Positions 38,300 through 47,502 of a DNA stretch of 64,000 bases are shown here, in pieces. Location: NCBI GenBank assembly GCA_016787895.1, contig JAEUTN010000014.1:620001-684000 (forward strand), in the 5' to 3' direction. Under the pieces are notes generated by a model. The model was not told where the DNA came from. It saw only the letters and a program-made list of their open reading frames with translations, and did not search any database. The stretch comes from Bacteroidia bacterium. Its GTDB lineage: Bacteria; Bacteroidota; Bacteroidia; B-17B0; Aurantibacillaceae. The position numbers and the translations under genes are program-made. Each line of letters starts with the position of its first letter. Position 1 is the first letter of the stretch.

Positions 38300-39760
38300 T
38301 TAATTCAGCAGCATTAAAATTTCTTTGGTAGCCTGTTCAGCAATTGCATTCAATGGACCCGGATAAACCCCGAATACAATAACCACCAATGCAATGATCA
38401 TCAGTGCCACTTTATCCGATTTATGAAGCGAACCAAAAGTGATATTGGAATCCCTTCTCTCACCCAACATCATGGTTTGGTAGGCTCTTAACATGTAAAC
38501 GGCTCCTAAAATAACAGTGAGCCCGGCAAAAGTGGCAATCAAAGCGCTGTATTGGTAGACGCCGTTGATTAATAAAAATTCCCCCACAAAACCATTTGTA
38601 AGAGGCAGGGCCACCGAGCCAAGCAAAACAATTAAAAATAAAACCGAAAAGTTGCCGTTCATGCTGCGGATACCACCCAATTTGCTCATTTCACGGGTGC
38701 CGGTATGTCGAAATATAATGTCGGCGATTAAAAACAAACCCACCACATTTACGCCGTGCGCCAGCATTTGCATGATGGCCCCTTGAATGCCTTGCTGGTT
38801 CGCGCTTAAAATACCGGCCGAAATCAAACCCACGTGAGCAATCGAAGAATAGGCGATCAAACGTTTAAAGTCCTTTTGCGCCATTGCAATGAGTGAAGCG
38901 TAAACAATTCCGATGACGGAAAGAACAATGGCCGTATTGCCCCACTCCTGAACACCAAGCGGAACCAAAGGCAATAACCATTTGATGGCTCCAAATGTGG
39001 CCATTTTCAGCATAATGCCCGAAAGCAGCATGGTGCCCTGTGTTGGCGCGTTAACGTAGGTATCCGGCTGCCAGGTGTGAAAAGGAAACACCGGCATTTT
39101 GATGGCAAAAGCAATAAAAATTAACCAGAACACCGCACTCTGTTGCGTGTCGGTTAAACTTCTTCCGGCATTGTAAAGGTCATTGATGTACCATGATTTA
39201 AGGCCTTCAACGTTGGTGTGGTTGTACAGATAAATCAATCCAATCAACATAAACAAAGAACCAAATAAGGTGTACACAAAAAACTTAAAAGTGATTTTGC
39301 CCCTGTTTTCTCCACCCCATAACAGACAGATAAAATAAATAGGGATAAGGGCCAGTTCCCAGAACACGTAAAACAAAAACCCGTCGTTGGCCATAAACAC
39401 ACCAACCAATGCCATTTGCATCAGCAGAATAAGCGCATAAAAGGAATTGGCGTTTTCGTATTCAGATTGAAATGAACTCAGAATAATCAGAGGAACCAAA
39501 AAACAAGTGAGCAAAACCATTAATATGGAGAGTGCGGATATAGACAGATTAACATGAATATTCAGCGACTCAACCCAGGTAAGGTTCACCTGCAAAAGTG
39601 AAGAGCCGGGATTGGTACTAAACACATACCAGGCTCCCAAAGCAATAACAAATTCAGCCAATGAAAAAATCATGGCCAGGTTGCGCGCAGCCGGTGTTTT
39701 GCTTGCAAACAACAACAACGAAGCCAGTAATGGGAGTCCTATCAATAATAACGTCAGCAT
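38300..39760 (-). CDS. nuoM: NADH-quinone oxidoreductase subunit M
   Basis: A 486-aa antiporter-like membrane subunit of complex I. Typical motifs are FYVFWELALIPIYFI with the conserved Glu, HTWQPDTYVNAPTQGTMLL, and FKRLIAYSSIAHVGLI. Full length, 13-14 transmembrane helices, 13 bp after nuoL. Confidence 0.95.
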   Translation of the reverse strand: MLTLLLIGLPLLASLLLFASKTPAARNLAMIFSLAEFVIALGAWYVFSTNPGSSLLQVNLTWVESLNIHVNLSISALSILMVLLTCFLVPLIILSSFQSEYENANSFYALILLMQMALVGVFMANDGFLFYVFWELALIPIYFICLLWGGENRGKITFKFFVYTLFGSLFMLIGLIYLYNHTNVEGLKSWYINDLYNAGRSLTDTQQSAVFWLIFIAFAIKMPVFPFHTWQPDTYVNAPTQGTMLLSGIMLKMATFGAIKWLLPLVPLGVQEWGNTAIVLSVIGIVYASLIAMAQKDFKRLIAYSSIAHVGLISAGILSANQQGIQGAIMQMLAHGVNVVGLFLIADIIFRHTGTREMSKLGGIRSMNGNFSVLFLIVLLGSVALPLTNGFVGEFLLINGVYQYSALIATFAGLTVILGAVYMLRAYQTMMLGERRDSNITFGSLHKSDKVALMIIALVVIVFGVYPGPLNAIAEQATKEILMLLN

Positions 39761-39773
39761 ATCTATCTATAAT

Positions 39774-41660
39774 TTATACCAAAAAAAGAAATAACACAAT
39801 ACACACAATGCCCAGCACCATACTCATCAAATAGAATCCAATGTTACCGGTTTGAGCAAGGCGAACGGTAGATCCAAAAAATTTCACAATCGAGCCGCTT
39901 GCATTCACCAGTCCATCAATGACCTGCAGGTCGAAAAACTTGTAGAACAGTGAAGCAAGAAAATCCAGAGGTTTGCGTATAAGCGCATCGTAAATTTCAT
40001 CTACATAATACTTGTGGTAAATGAGTTTTTGCCATGGCTTGAGTTGCTCCTCTTTTTGAGCAGGTTGTACTCCGTATTTCCGATACAACAAATACGTGAA
40101 ATAAATAACAGCCGCTGCAGACGCCACGGCTAAACCCATCAACATCCATTCGGTTTCATGCTCAAGCGTAACAGGAACCGGACGCAAAATAACGGATTCC
40201 AAATTGTGGTGCATCCAATTGGTCATGTGCCAGAATTCCGGTAAGCCCAATAGTCCTCCAAGAACCGATAGTGCAGCCAGCACAATCAAAGGAAAGGTCA
40301 TTGTAGGTGGAGATTCGTGCAAGTGATGCTCCTGTTCGTGTGTTCCACTAAAGGTTCCATAAAAGGTTAGGAACAACATCCTAAACATATAAAACGCGGT
40401 TAACATGGATGCCACCATGCCCAGCACCCAAAGGGTTTTGCTGTGCTCGTAAACGTGAGCCAGAATCTCATCCTTACTAAAAAAGCCTGAGAAAGGCGGA
40501 AGTCCGGAAATAGCAATGGTGCCAATCAACATGGTGAGGAAAGTGATTTTGACTTTTCCTTTTAGTCCACCCATTTTGCGAATGTCTTGTTCCCCACCCA
40601 TAGCGTGGATGACAGAACCGGCACCAAGAAACAGCAAAGCTTTAAAGAAGGCGTGTGTGGTGACATGGAACACCGAAGAGCTGTATGCTCCAACGCCTAA
40701 ACCCAGGAACATCAATCCCAATTGAGACACCGTTGAGTACGCCAGAATTTTTTTGATATCGTTTTGAAGCAAACCTATGGTAGCTGCAAACAGGGCCGTG
40801 GCCACCCCAATAATCGCTACGGTTTGAGCGGCCACTTCGGAGATGGAATAAAAGACATTGGAACGGGTAACCATATAAATACCCGCAGTAACCATGGTAG
40901 CCGCGTGAATCAAGGCAGAAACCGGAGTTGGTCCCGCCATGGCATCGGGCAACCAGGTGTAAAGAGGAATTTGAGCACTTTTTCCCATGGCGCCTACAAA
41001 TAGTAAAAGAGCTATGGTAGTCACTACCGCAGTAGAAGCGGTTCCTGCGTTACTGAATACTTCGTTGTAAGAAATGCTTCCATAAGTAATGAATATCAAT
41101 ATGACCCCAAGTAAAAACCCTAGGTCGCCGATACGGTTCATAACAAAGGCTTTGCGCGCGGCATTGTTGTAATCTGTGTTTTTATACCAAAATCCAATCA
41201 ACAAATACGAACACAAACCTACGCCTTCCCAACCCACAAAAATCACCAGGTAATTGTTACCCAAAACCAGCAACAACATAAAAAACACAAAGAGGTTCAG
41301 GTAAGCGAAAAAGCGCTGAAAACCTTCGTCGTGCGACATGTATCCGATTGAATAAATGTGAATCAAAAATCCTATGCCGGTAATGATGAGTAAAAATACC
41401 GAAGACAAAGGATCAAGCAGGTATTCAAAAGGGATATCCAAACTGCCGGAAGTGATCCATGAGAAAACAGGGACAATGATTGATTTTACAGAAGAGCTCT
41501 GCAGGTGCAAAAAAGCCATAACCGAAATCACAAATGAAATCAGCACAGAAAGTGAAGCGACAATACCACTCAGATTTTTGCTGATCTTTTTACCCAAAAA
41601 ACTATTGAATAAAAACCCGATCAAAGGAAAAACAGGTATAAGTGCAATAAGTGTATTCAT
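39774..41660 (-). CDS. nuoL: NADH-quinone oxidoreductase subunit L
   Basis: A 628-aa distal antiporter subunit of complex I, with the long lateral helix at the C-terminus. The motifs VGWEGVGLCSYLLIGFWY, TWLPDAMAGPTPVSALIHAA and KKILAYSTVSQLGLMF are complete. The frame opens 3 codons earlier at a GTG that overlaps the nuoK stop; the ATG at 41660 (MNTLIALIP) fits the family. Confidence 0.95.
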   Translation of the reverse strand: MNTLIALIPVFPLIGFLFNSFLGKKISKNLSGIVASLSVLISFVISVMAFLHLQSSSVKSIIVPVFSWITSGSLDIPFEYLLDPLSSVFLLIITGIGFLIHIYSIGYMSHDEGFQRFFAYLNLFVFFMLLLVLGNNYLVIFVGWEGVGLCSYLLIGFWYKNTDYNNAARKAFVMNRIGDLGFLLGVILIFITYGSISYNEVFSNAGTASTAVVTTIALLLFVGAMGKSAQIPLYTWLPDAMAGPTPVSALIHAATMVTAGIYMVTRSNVFYSISEVAAQTVAIIGVATALFAATIGLLQNDIKKILAYSTVSQLGLMFLGLGVGAYSSSVFHVTTHAFFKALLFLGAGSVIHAMGGEQDIRKMGGLKGKVKITFLTMLIGTIAISGLPPFSGFFSKDEILAHVYEHSKTLWVLGMVASMLTAFYMFRMLFLTFYGTFSGTHEQEHHLHESPPTMTFPLIVLAALSVLGGLLGLPEFWHMTNWMHHNLESVILRPVPVTLEHETEWMLMGLAVASAAAVIYFTYLLYRKYGVQPAQKEEQLKPWQKLIYHKYYVDEIYDALIRKPLDFLASLFYKFFDLQVIDGLVNASGSIVKFFGSTVRLAQTGNIGFYLMSMVLGIVCIVLFLFLV

Positions 41661-41668
41661 AAACACCA

Positions 41669-41980
41669 CTAATTTTTTAATTTGCTTAAAAGGTCCGAAT
41701 CAATGCTTTTGAGGTTGCGGTAAATCATGCTCAAAATGGCCAAACCAACGGCTACTTCAGAGGCTGCCACCGCCATGATAAAAAATACAAACACTTGCCC
41801 GCTGGTATCACCATGCAGGGTGCTGAATGCCACCAACAACAAATTCACCGCATTCAACATGAGCTCTATGCACATAAATACAATAATGGTGTTTCTGCGC
41901 GCCATAACCCCCACTACCCCAATGATGAAAAGCACCACGCTTAACATCATGTACATATTAATTGGAATTCCGTTAATCAT
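41669..41980 (-). CDS. nuoK: NADH-quinone oxidoreductase subunit K
   Basis: A 103-aa subunit with three transmembrane helices. The conserved Glu residues are in [18 protein letters not shown] and [14 protein letters not shown]. Separated from nuoJ by the four-helix-bundle gene at 42002-42388, which is unusual, as nuoJ and nuoK are normally adjacent. Confidence 0.96.
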   Translation of the reverse strand: MINGIPINMYMMLSVVLFIIGVVGVMARRNTIIVFMCIELMLNAVNLLLVAFSTLHGDTSGQVFVFFIMAVAASEVAVGLAILSMIYRNLKSIDSDLLSKLKN

Positions 41981-41985
41981 CTTTA

Positions 41986-42012
41986 TTTACAATTTTGATA
42001 TTTACAATTTAC
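41986..42012. repeat. Inverted repeat, 3' arm around four-helix-bundle gene 1
   Basis: This AT-rich arm contains two TTTACAATTT words. Its reverse complement matches 42394-42423 with one or two small indels (both contain GTAAATTGT ... AAATTGTAAA). The two arms bracket the IVP-like gene exactly. Confidence 0.75.
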
Positions 42013-42388
42013 GATTTTGAGGCACTGAGTACCTGTTATTTTTTGCAGTTATTACTGATGCTGCAAAGATCTTTTCCAGTTCTTTGGACTCATTCAACAA
42101 AGCTTCGAAATTTGGGTCATTAATTTCATTGTATGCTTTAATCAGCTCTAACCAATACACTGACTCATCTGACTCTTCTTCCACAATTTTTAACTTATTA
42201 ATAAAATCAGCTGTTGATTTGGCTTTACATGCTGACCTATAGTTAGCTCCAACTGATGTTGCTGAACGCATAACCTGTCTTCCCATTATTTCATTTGCGT
42301 TTGACTTTTTCAAATGATCCATTTTCTTCAAGGTTGTCAAAGCAAACTCAAAGGTTCTTTTTTTCAATATCTCTGGAGTTATACCCAT
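42002..42388 (-). CDS. Four-helix-bundle protein (23S rRNA intervening-sequence type), copy 1
   Basis: A 128-aa protein of the four-helix-bundle/S23 family, originally found in intervening sequences of bacterial 23S rRNA. The hallmark is RSATSVGANYRSACKAKSTADFI, followed by EESDESVYWLELI. It is inserted between nuoJ and nuoK of an otherwise regular complex I operon, on the same strand, and is bracketed by AT-rich inverted repeats (its 3' end overlaps one arm). Its own function is unknown; in the nuo context it looks like a mobile passenger. A second, only distantly similar copy lies at 48110-48490. Confidence 0.88.
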   Translation of the reverse strand: MGITPEILKKRTFEFALTTLKKMDHLKKSNANEIMGRQVMRSATSVGANYRSACKAKSTADFINKLKIVEEESDESVYWLELIKAYNEINDPNFEALLNESKELEKIFAASVITAKNNRYSVPQNRKL

Positions 42389-42393
42389 TTCAA

Positions 42394-42423
42394 TTGTAAA
42401 TTGTCAATCTTCAAATTGTAAAT
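42394..42423. repeat. Inverted repeat, 5' arm around four-helix-bundle gene 1
   Basis: Partner of 41986-42012. It lies just upstream of the IVP-like gene start and downstream of nuoJ, so both arms would be in the nuo mRNA and could pair. Confidence 0.75.
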
Positions 42424-42435
42424 CAAACAAATTAA

Positions 42436-42951
42436 TCACTCTTTCGCCTCCTTCTTGCCCAGCATTATTGCGCCTACCAGAGCTGCCAACAACAACACCG
42501 ACACAATTTCGAAAGGGAAAAGGTATTCCTTAAACAAAACACGCCCCAGGTTTTTCATCAGTCCGGCCTCAGAATATCCGTATTTGGTGATGGCCAGTTG
42601 CTCTGTGCCTTTTAATGCGCCTACTAAAACCAGCAAAAACAATCCCCCGATGACCCCTGCAATTAATTTAGTGATCATGGTTTTTTGTGGTTCGGTGTCT
42701 TCATTCAGATTCATGAGCATAATCACAAACAAAAAGAGCACCATAATTGCACCCGCATAAACCGCGATGTGCACCACGGCTAGAAATTGCGCATTCATTA
42801 ACAGGTAATGTCCGGCTATACAGAAAAAAGTGAGTACCAGATAAAGTACAGAGTGTATGGGGTTACGGGTGAACACCACCATTAAAGCGAACATGATCGC
42901 CATAAATGAGAGTATCCCGAAAAGCCATTGTGTTATTGTATATCCTAACAT
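42436..42951 (-). CDS. nuoJ: NADH-quinone oxidoreductase subunit J
   Basis: A 171-aa subunit with five transmembrane helices. The family features are HSVLYLVLTFFCIAGHYLL and VHIAVYAGAIMVLFLFVIML. The gene is followed by the four-helix-bundle element and preceded by an unrelated lipoprotein gene. Confidence 0.95.
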   Translation of the reverse strand: MLGYTITQWLFGILSFMAIMFALMVVFTRNPIHSVLYLVLTFFCIAGHYLLMNAQFLAVVHIAVYAGAIMVLFLFVIMLMNLNEDTEPQKTMITKLIAGVIGGLFLLVLVGALKGTEQLAITKYGYSEAGLMKNLGRVLFKEYLFPFEIVSVLLLAALVGAIMLGKKEAKE

Positions 42952-42963
42952 AAAATATAAATT

Positions 42964-43401
42964 CTAGTTGTTCGTTCTTTTTGCATTGTAGCTATTGCCA
43001 TAAGCGCCACCCAGGGGACTCCAGTCCCAATACGAATAATACACACTGTCGCCCTTGAACCTTAGAGTCTGATAATTTGTCCAGGTTTGCTTCGCAGAAG
43101 TACCTGTGCTGCTGATGGTAAAACTCCCTAACCAGTGTGAAATGATGACCGAATCTTGTTCTGTTGATTTGGTGTACACATCCGTCAAATTGCTGTCGGC
43201 AATCCAGGTGGTGGTAACTCCCTGAACATTCTGCCAATCTGTATTTGGTCCCTTGTACGTTCCAATAAATTTATCCCTGTAGTCCGTTTTTGGTGTTGGT
43301 CCAGGAACCAATACTGCAGCATTCGGCTCAGGCGCTTGTTTTACACAAGCAAACAACAGAGCGGGGAATGTTAGGCAAAACATATAGCGGGTGAATTTCA
43401 A
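42964..43401 (-). CDS. Lipoprotein gene inserted in nuo operon
   Basis: A 145-aa lipoprotein (signal to lipobox LLFAC, Cys at about residue 19) with a Pro-rich spacer and a small beta-rich domain (IGTYKGPNTDWQNVQGV, LRFKGDSVYYSYWDW). The pattern is like the many orphan Bacteroidota lipoproteins with a lipocalin-like 'GTYKG' start. It lies between nuoI (1-bp gap) and nuoJ (12-bp gap) and has no known part in complex I. No inverted repeats are seen around it. Confidence 0.7.
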   Translation of the reverse strand: MKFTRYMFCLTFPALLFACVKQAPEPNAAVLVPGPTPKTDYRDKFIGTYKGPNTDWQNVQGVTTTWIADSNLTDVYTKSTEQDSVIISHWLGSFTISSTGTSAKQTWTNYQTLRFKGDSVYYSYWDWSPLGGAYGNSYNAKRTNN

Positions 43402-43402
43402 T

Positions 43403-43993
43403 TTATTTCAATTGTTTTTTATCGAACAGGGTATTGTGTTTTAGTCCGGGTTTTTTCTTGAATTCCAATACTTGAGGGGTTTGGCGTTTGGTCACGTCAA
43501 CCGGTTTGTCAATTGGTTCTACAAGTTTGTTTTTGCCGTAAATAAAATCGTCACGCTCAAATTCTGTGGGCACCTGACGATCGGTTAAAAAGATGGCTTC
43601 CTTTGGGCAGGCTTCTTCGCACAAACCACAAAAGATGCAACGCAACATGTTAATCTCATAGGTTTTAGCATACTTTTCTTCCCTGTACAATCCCTCTTCT
43701 CCTTTTTTGCGTTCCGCACTTTCCATGGTAATGGCTTCGGCCGGACAAGCAACTGCGCACATACCACAGGAGGTACAGCGTTCGGCGCCATTCTCGTCGC
43801 GTTTCAATACATGCTGCCCACGGTACACCGGTGCATATTCCCTTTTTTGCTCAGGATACATGATGGTTGGGCGTTTTTTAAAAAGGTGACTGAATGTAGT
43901 CGCCATGCCCTTTAACACAGCCGGCAAGTATAATCGTTCGGAAAAACTTTGCGTTTTGTGAGATACCAATTTGCTTCTGTTCGTTAATTGCAT
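43403..43993 (-). CDS. nuoI: NADH-quinone oxidoreductase subunit I
   Basis: A 196-aa ferredoxin-like subunit holding two [4Fe-4S] clusters (N6a, N6b) that pass electrons towards NuoB. The clusters are bound by Cys73/76/79/83 (CTSCGMCAVACP) and Cys119/122/125/129 (CIFCGLCEEACP). The start is 4 bp after the stop of a 33-codon ORF. Confidence 0.96.
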   Translation of the reverse strand: MQLTNRSKLVSHKTQSFSERLYLPAVLKGMATTFSHLFKKRPTIMYPEQKREYAPVYRGQHVLKRDENGAERCTSCGMCAVACPAEAITMESAERKKGEEGLYREEKYAKTYEINMLRCIFCGLCEEACPKEAIFLTDRQVPTEFERDDFIYGKNKLVEPIDKPVDVTKRQTPQVLEFKKKPGLKHNTLFDKKQLK

Positions 43994-43997
43994 GTCC

Positions 43998-44099
43998 TTA
44001 TAAATTTATGGTTGACACAATTGCCAAAATAATGGTTAAATAGAGATGAATGCCTTCAGCAAGATGTGTAACAGCATGTATGGTTTTGATCCATTTCAT
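43998..44099 (-). CDS. Small membrane-protein ORF (33 aa) between nuoH and nuoI
   Basis: An ATG at 44099 overlaps the nuoH stop (TAATG) and opens a 33-codon frame ending in TAA at 43998-44000, 4 bp before the nuoI ATG. It therefore fills the nuoH-nuoI gap exactly. The product has a basic start (MKWIKTIHAV) and a hydrophobic C-terminal half (LYLTIILAIVSTINL) that could span the membrane once. No known family is recognised. The tight coupling suggests that it is translated and may be a small accessory subunit of complex I; this is inference from position. Confidence 0.55.
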   Translation of the reverse strand: MKWIKTIHAVTHLAEGIHLYLTIILAIVSTINL

Positions 44100-45154
44100 T
44101 ACAGGTGAATATTGCCTCTGAAAAATTCAACAACTACGGTTAAAGCCAGATTCAAAAGCGAAAGTGGCAACAAGGTTTTCCAACCCAAATTCATCAGTTG
44201 ATCGTAGCGGAAACGTGGAAGGGTCCAGCGTATCCACATGAAGGTGGTGATAAAAATGGCCACTTTTGTGAAGTACACTAAAAATCCAATCAACGAAATC
44301 TGCCAGTCACCGGTTTCAAGACCTAAAGCCTGATAAAGCTCCGCGGCAAAGGGGAAGTTGTAGCCCCCGAAATAAAACCCGGCCATTACCGCTGATGATA
44401 CAAACATGTTGATGTACTCAGCAAATAAAAACAAACCCAGTTTAAAAGCCGAATACTCGGTGTGGTATCCTCCTACCAATTCCGTTTCACATTCTGCAAG
44501 GTCAAAAGGGGCACGATTGGTTTCGGCAAGCGCACAAACAAAAAAGATCAAAAATCCCAAAGGTTGCCAAACAATGTTGGCCACACCGGCATCCTGGGCT
44601 TTAACAATCTCGCTGAAACTAAGCGTGCCGCCTGCAGTAATAATCAGCGCAATCAATGAAATGCCCATGGCCAGTTCGTAGGAAATCATTTGGGCCGAAG
44701 CGCGAATGGCCCCAAGTAAAGAGTACTTATTGTTGGAAGCCCAACCTCCAATCATAATGCCGTAAACACCAATGGAAGTAACGCCGAGTAAAAAAATGAC
44801 GCCAACGTTCACGTCAGAAATCTGCATGCTGTAAAAGGTCTCGCCAATTTTCAAATCGGGCGCCCAGGGAATCAATACACCTGCAACAATAGCCGTTACA
44901 ATAAAAAGAGCCGGCGCAATAACAAATAAAAACTTATTGGAAACATTCGGAATGATTTCTTCTTTCCACAACATCTTTCCCCCGTCGGCCAGCGGTTGCA
45001 ATAATCCCCACCACCCCGCGCGACTTGGTCCCCAGCGGTCCTGCAACAAACCGGCGAATTTGCGTTCCCACCAGGTAGAATAAGCGGCAATGCCAAGCGA
45101 TAAAGCGAAGATTACCACACAGATAATGGATTTGTATAAAATAAATTCTGCCAT
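44099..45154 (-). CDS. nuoH: NADH-quinone oxidoreductase subunit H
   Basis: A 351-aa membrane subunit linking the peripheral and membrane arms and forming part of the quinone chamber. The motifs ERKFAGLLQDRWGPSRAG, RASAQMISYELAMGIS and ETNRAPFDLAECETELVGGY are typical, with eight or more transmembrane helices. It is translationally coupled to the downstream 33-codon ORF. Confidence 0.96.
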   Translation of the reverse strand: MAEFILYKSIICVVIFALSLGIAAYSTWWERKFAGLLQDRWGPSRAGWWGLLQPLADGGKMLWKEEIIPNVSNKFLFVIAPALFIVTAIVAGVLIPWAPDLKIGETFYSMQISDVNVGVIFLLGVTSIGVYGIMIGGWASNNKYSLLGAIRASAQMISYELAMGISLIALIITAGGTLSFSEIVKAQDAGVANIVWQPLGFLIFFVCALAETNRAPFDLAECETELVGGYHTEYSAFKLGLFLFAEYINMFVSSAVMAGFYFGGYNFPFAAELYQALGLETGDWQISLIGFLVYFTKVAIFITTFMWIRWTLPRFRYDQLMNLGWKTLLPLSLLNLALTVVVEFFRGNIHL

Positions 45155-45169
45155 ACGCGCTTTGCCTGC

Positions 45170-46153
45170 TTAAGGTTTTTTATCAATACTCATAAAACCC
45201 AGAGCCTTCTGTTGTTTCATGAGTTGTACTTTTAATTCGTTTAAATGCTCGTAATGATTTTGAGAGATCACCGAGTGTCTGCTGATGTGCGAAGGACCTT
45301 CAATGGTCCAGTCAGCGGTTTTTTTATGATCGTAACGGCACTCGTTGCAAATGAAATCTTCCACCTCATCCCATTGGTCTTTGCGGGCTGTCACGCGCAG
45401 CACCTCATCTCCCTTGAACCAAACGCGGGCTTTGCCAGAGCACTTTTTGCAATTGCGATGCGCGTCCATAGGTTTGGTAAACCACACCCTTTGCTTAAAA
45501 CGAAAGGTTTTATCAGTAAGGGCGCCTACCGGACAAACATCGATGACATTTCCGGAAAAATCATTCGAGATGGCTTGTTGGATATACGTAGAGATTTCGG
45601 CCGCATCTCCACGGTGCACCACACCATGCACACGACCATCGGTTAATTGCTCGGCTACTTTTACACAACGGTAACACAAAATACAACGGGTCATGTGTAA
45701 TTTGATTTTGTCGCCAATGTCAATCACTTCGTATTCACGGCGCTTAAATTCGTAACGCGATTTTGCTGCGCCATGTTCGTAACCCAGATCCTGCAACTTG
45801 CATTCTCCGGCCTGGTCACACACCGGGCAATCGAGAGGATGATTGATCAACAAAAACTCTACAACGCCTTTGCGGGCTTCAATAATTTCAGGACTGGTAA
45901 TATTTTGCACCACCATGCCATCCATCACTTCGGTGCGGCAGGAAGCCACGGGTTTTGGCATGGGATTGGGGTTGGCCGTACTGCCCTGTGTAACTTTTAC
46001 GATGCAAGTGCGGCAATACCCTCCACTGGTTTTCAGCTTCGAATAATAACACATGGTAGGAGGCGCCACCTCGGGACCAATCATGCGAGCCGCCTGAAGA
46101 ATGGTGGTTCCTTTGGGCACATCAATTTCTATTCCGTCGATAGTAACCTTCAT
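45170..46153 (-). CDS. nuoG: NADH-quinone oxidoreductase subunit G (short form)
   Basis: A 327-aa short NuoG. The N-terminal [2Fe-2S] site is Cys35/47/50/72, the His-Cys3 cluster site is in HPLDCPVCDQAGEC (His105 to Cys118), and a [4Fe-4S] site is at Cys157/160/163 plus Cys207. Only the beginning of the molybdopterin-like domain remains (CKKCSGKARVWFKGDEV ... CNECRYDHKK); the ~500-residue catalytic-like part of the E. coli protein is absent, as in other Bacteroidota. The start overlaps the nuoF stop (ATGA). Confidence 0.94.
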   Translation of the reverse strand: MKVTIDGIEIDVPKGTTILQAARMIGPEVAPPTMCYYSKLKTSGGYCRTCIVKVTQGSTANPNPMPKPVASCRTEVMDGMVVQNITSPEIIEARKGVVEFLLINHPLDCPVCDQAGECKLQDLGYEHGAAKSRYEFKRREYEVIDIGDKIKLHMTRCILCYRCVKVAEQLTDGRVHGVVHRGDAAEISTYIQQAISNDFSGNVIDVCPVGALTDKTFRFKQRVWFTKPMDAHRNCKKCSGKARVWFKGDEVLRVTARKDQWDEVEDFICNECRYDHKKTADWTIEGPSHISRHSVISQNHYEHLNELKVQLMKQQKALGFMSIDKKP

Positions 46154-47487
46154 GCAACAATCTTATTTAATCTGTTATAATGACTGATATCAACGAATTT
46201 TTTTGATTTCGCGATATCAATAAATTCCTGTTTAAAATGACGGATGGCGGCAGCCACCGGCCAGGCAGCAGCTTCACCAAGCGGACAAATGGTTTTGCCT
46301 TCTATCTTACTTTGTATATCCCAAAGCAAATCCACATCACTCTCTTCTGCGGTTCCGTTCAAAAACTTTTTAAGAATCTTTTCCATCCAACCGGTTCCTT
46401 CACGGCAGGGCGAACATTGCCCGCAACTTTCGTGGTGGTAAAAACGGGTGAAGGTGAACAAGTTTTTTACAATACTAGTATCTTCATCCATTACAATAAA
46501 TCCACCTGAACCTAACATGGTACCGGTTTGAAAACCGCCATCAGCCAAACTTTCATAGGTCATTAAACGCGGTTCGCCTTTTGCGGTTTTTAAAATCAAT
46601 TCGGTTGGAAGAATAGGTACTGAAGATCCACCGGCAACCACGGCCTTTAATTTTTTTCCGTTGCGAATGCCTCCGCAATATTCTTCACTGAAAATAAATT
46701 CTTCCACCGGTACGCCCAATTCAATTTCATACACCCCCGGCTTATTGATGTGACCGGAAGCTGAAATTAATTTTGTGCCGGTTGATTTTCCGATGCCGAT
46801 TTTTGCATACTCGTCTCCACCCATGTTCACAATAGGACAAACCGCTGCAATGGTTTCTACATTGTTGACTACGGTAGGACAACCCCATAAACCAGCAACC
46901 GCAGGAAATGGAGGTTTAATTCGCGGGTTTCCGCGCTTTCCTTCAAGCGACTCTAATAATGCGGTTTCTTCTCCGCAGATATAGGCCCCTCCTCCCACTT
47001 GCACATAACAATCGTGTGAGAACTCTGTACCTAAAATGTTTTGCCCCAGCCAGCCCGCGGCATAGGCCTCAGCAATGGCTTGTTCGAGAATGCGGGCCAC
47101 GTAAAAATATTCACCGCGTATATAAATGTATGAACGTTTTGCGCCTAAAGCATAGGAAGAAGTAATCATGCCTTCAATTAAAGCATGAGGAATTTTTTCC
47201 ATCAAATAACGGTCTTTGAAGGTGCCGGGTTCTGACTCATCAGCATTGCAAACCAGGTAACGGGGAACGCCTTCGGGCTTTGCAAGAAAACTCCATTTTA
47301 AGCCTGTAGGAAATCCTGCTCCTCCGCGGCCTCTGAGTCCCGACTTTTTTACCTCATCGGTCACCTGATCCGGTGTCATGGTTTTTAAGGCTTTTTCTAC
47401 TGAAGCATAGCCACCATTGGCGCGGTACACTTCCAGTGTATTGATTCCAGGAACCTTATCGTTATGTATGAGTAATTTTCTTCCCAT
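46150..47487 (-). CDS. nuoF: NADH-quinone oxidoreductase subunit F
   Basis: A 445-aa NADH-oxidising subunit. It has the FMN/NADH-binding segment GLRGRGGAGFPTGLKWSF and the C-terminal [4Fe-4S] site ESCGQCSPCREGTGWM. The gene lies 15 bp after nuoE and overlaps nuoG by 4 bp. Confidence 0.96.
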   Translation of the reverse strand: MGRKLLIHNDKVPGINTLEVYRANGGYASVEKALKTMTPDQVTDEVKKSGLRGRGGAGFPTGLKWSFLAKPEGVPRYLVCNADESEPGTFKDRYLMEKIPHALIEGMITSSYALGAKRSYIYIRGEYFYVARILEQAIAEAYAAGWLGQNILGTEFSHDCYVQVGGGAYICGEETALLESLEGKRGNPRIKPPFPAVAGLWGCPTVVNNVETIAAVCPIVNMGGDEYAKIGIGKSTGTKLISASGHINKPGVYEIELGVPVEEFIFSEEYCGGIRNGKKLKAVVAGGSSVPILPTELILKTAKGEPRLMTYESLADGGFQTGTMLGSGGFIVMDEDTSIVKNLFTFTRFYHHESCGQCSPCREGTGWMEKILKKFLNGTAEESDVDLLWDIQSKIEGKTICPLGEAAAWPVAAAIRHFKQEFIDIAKSKKFVDISHYNRLNKIVA

Positions 47488-47502
47488 TGTTCAATTGCCT
47501 AA

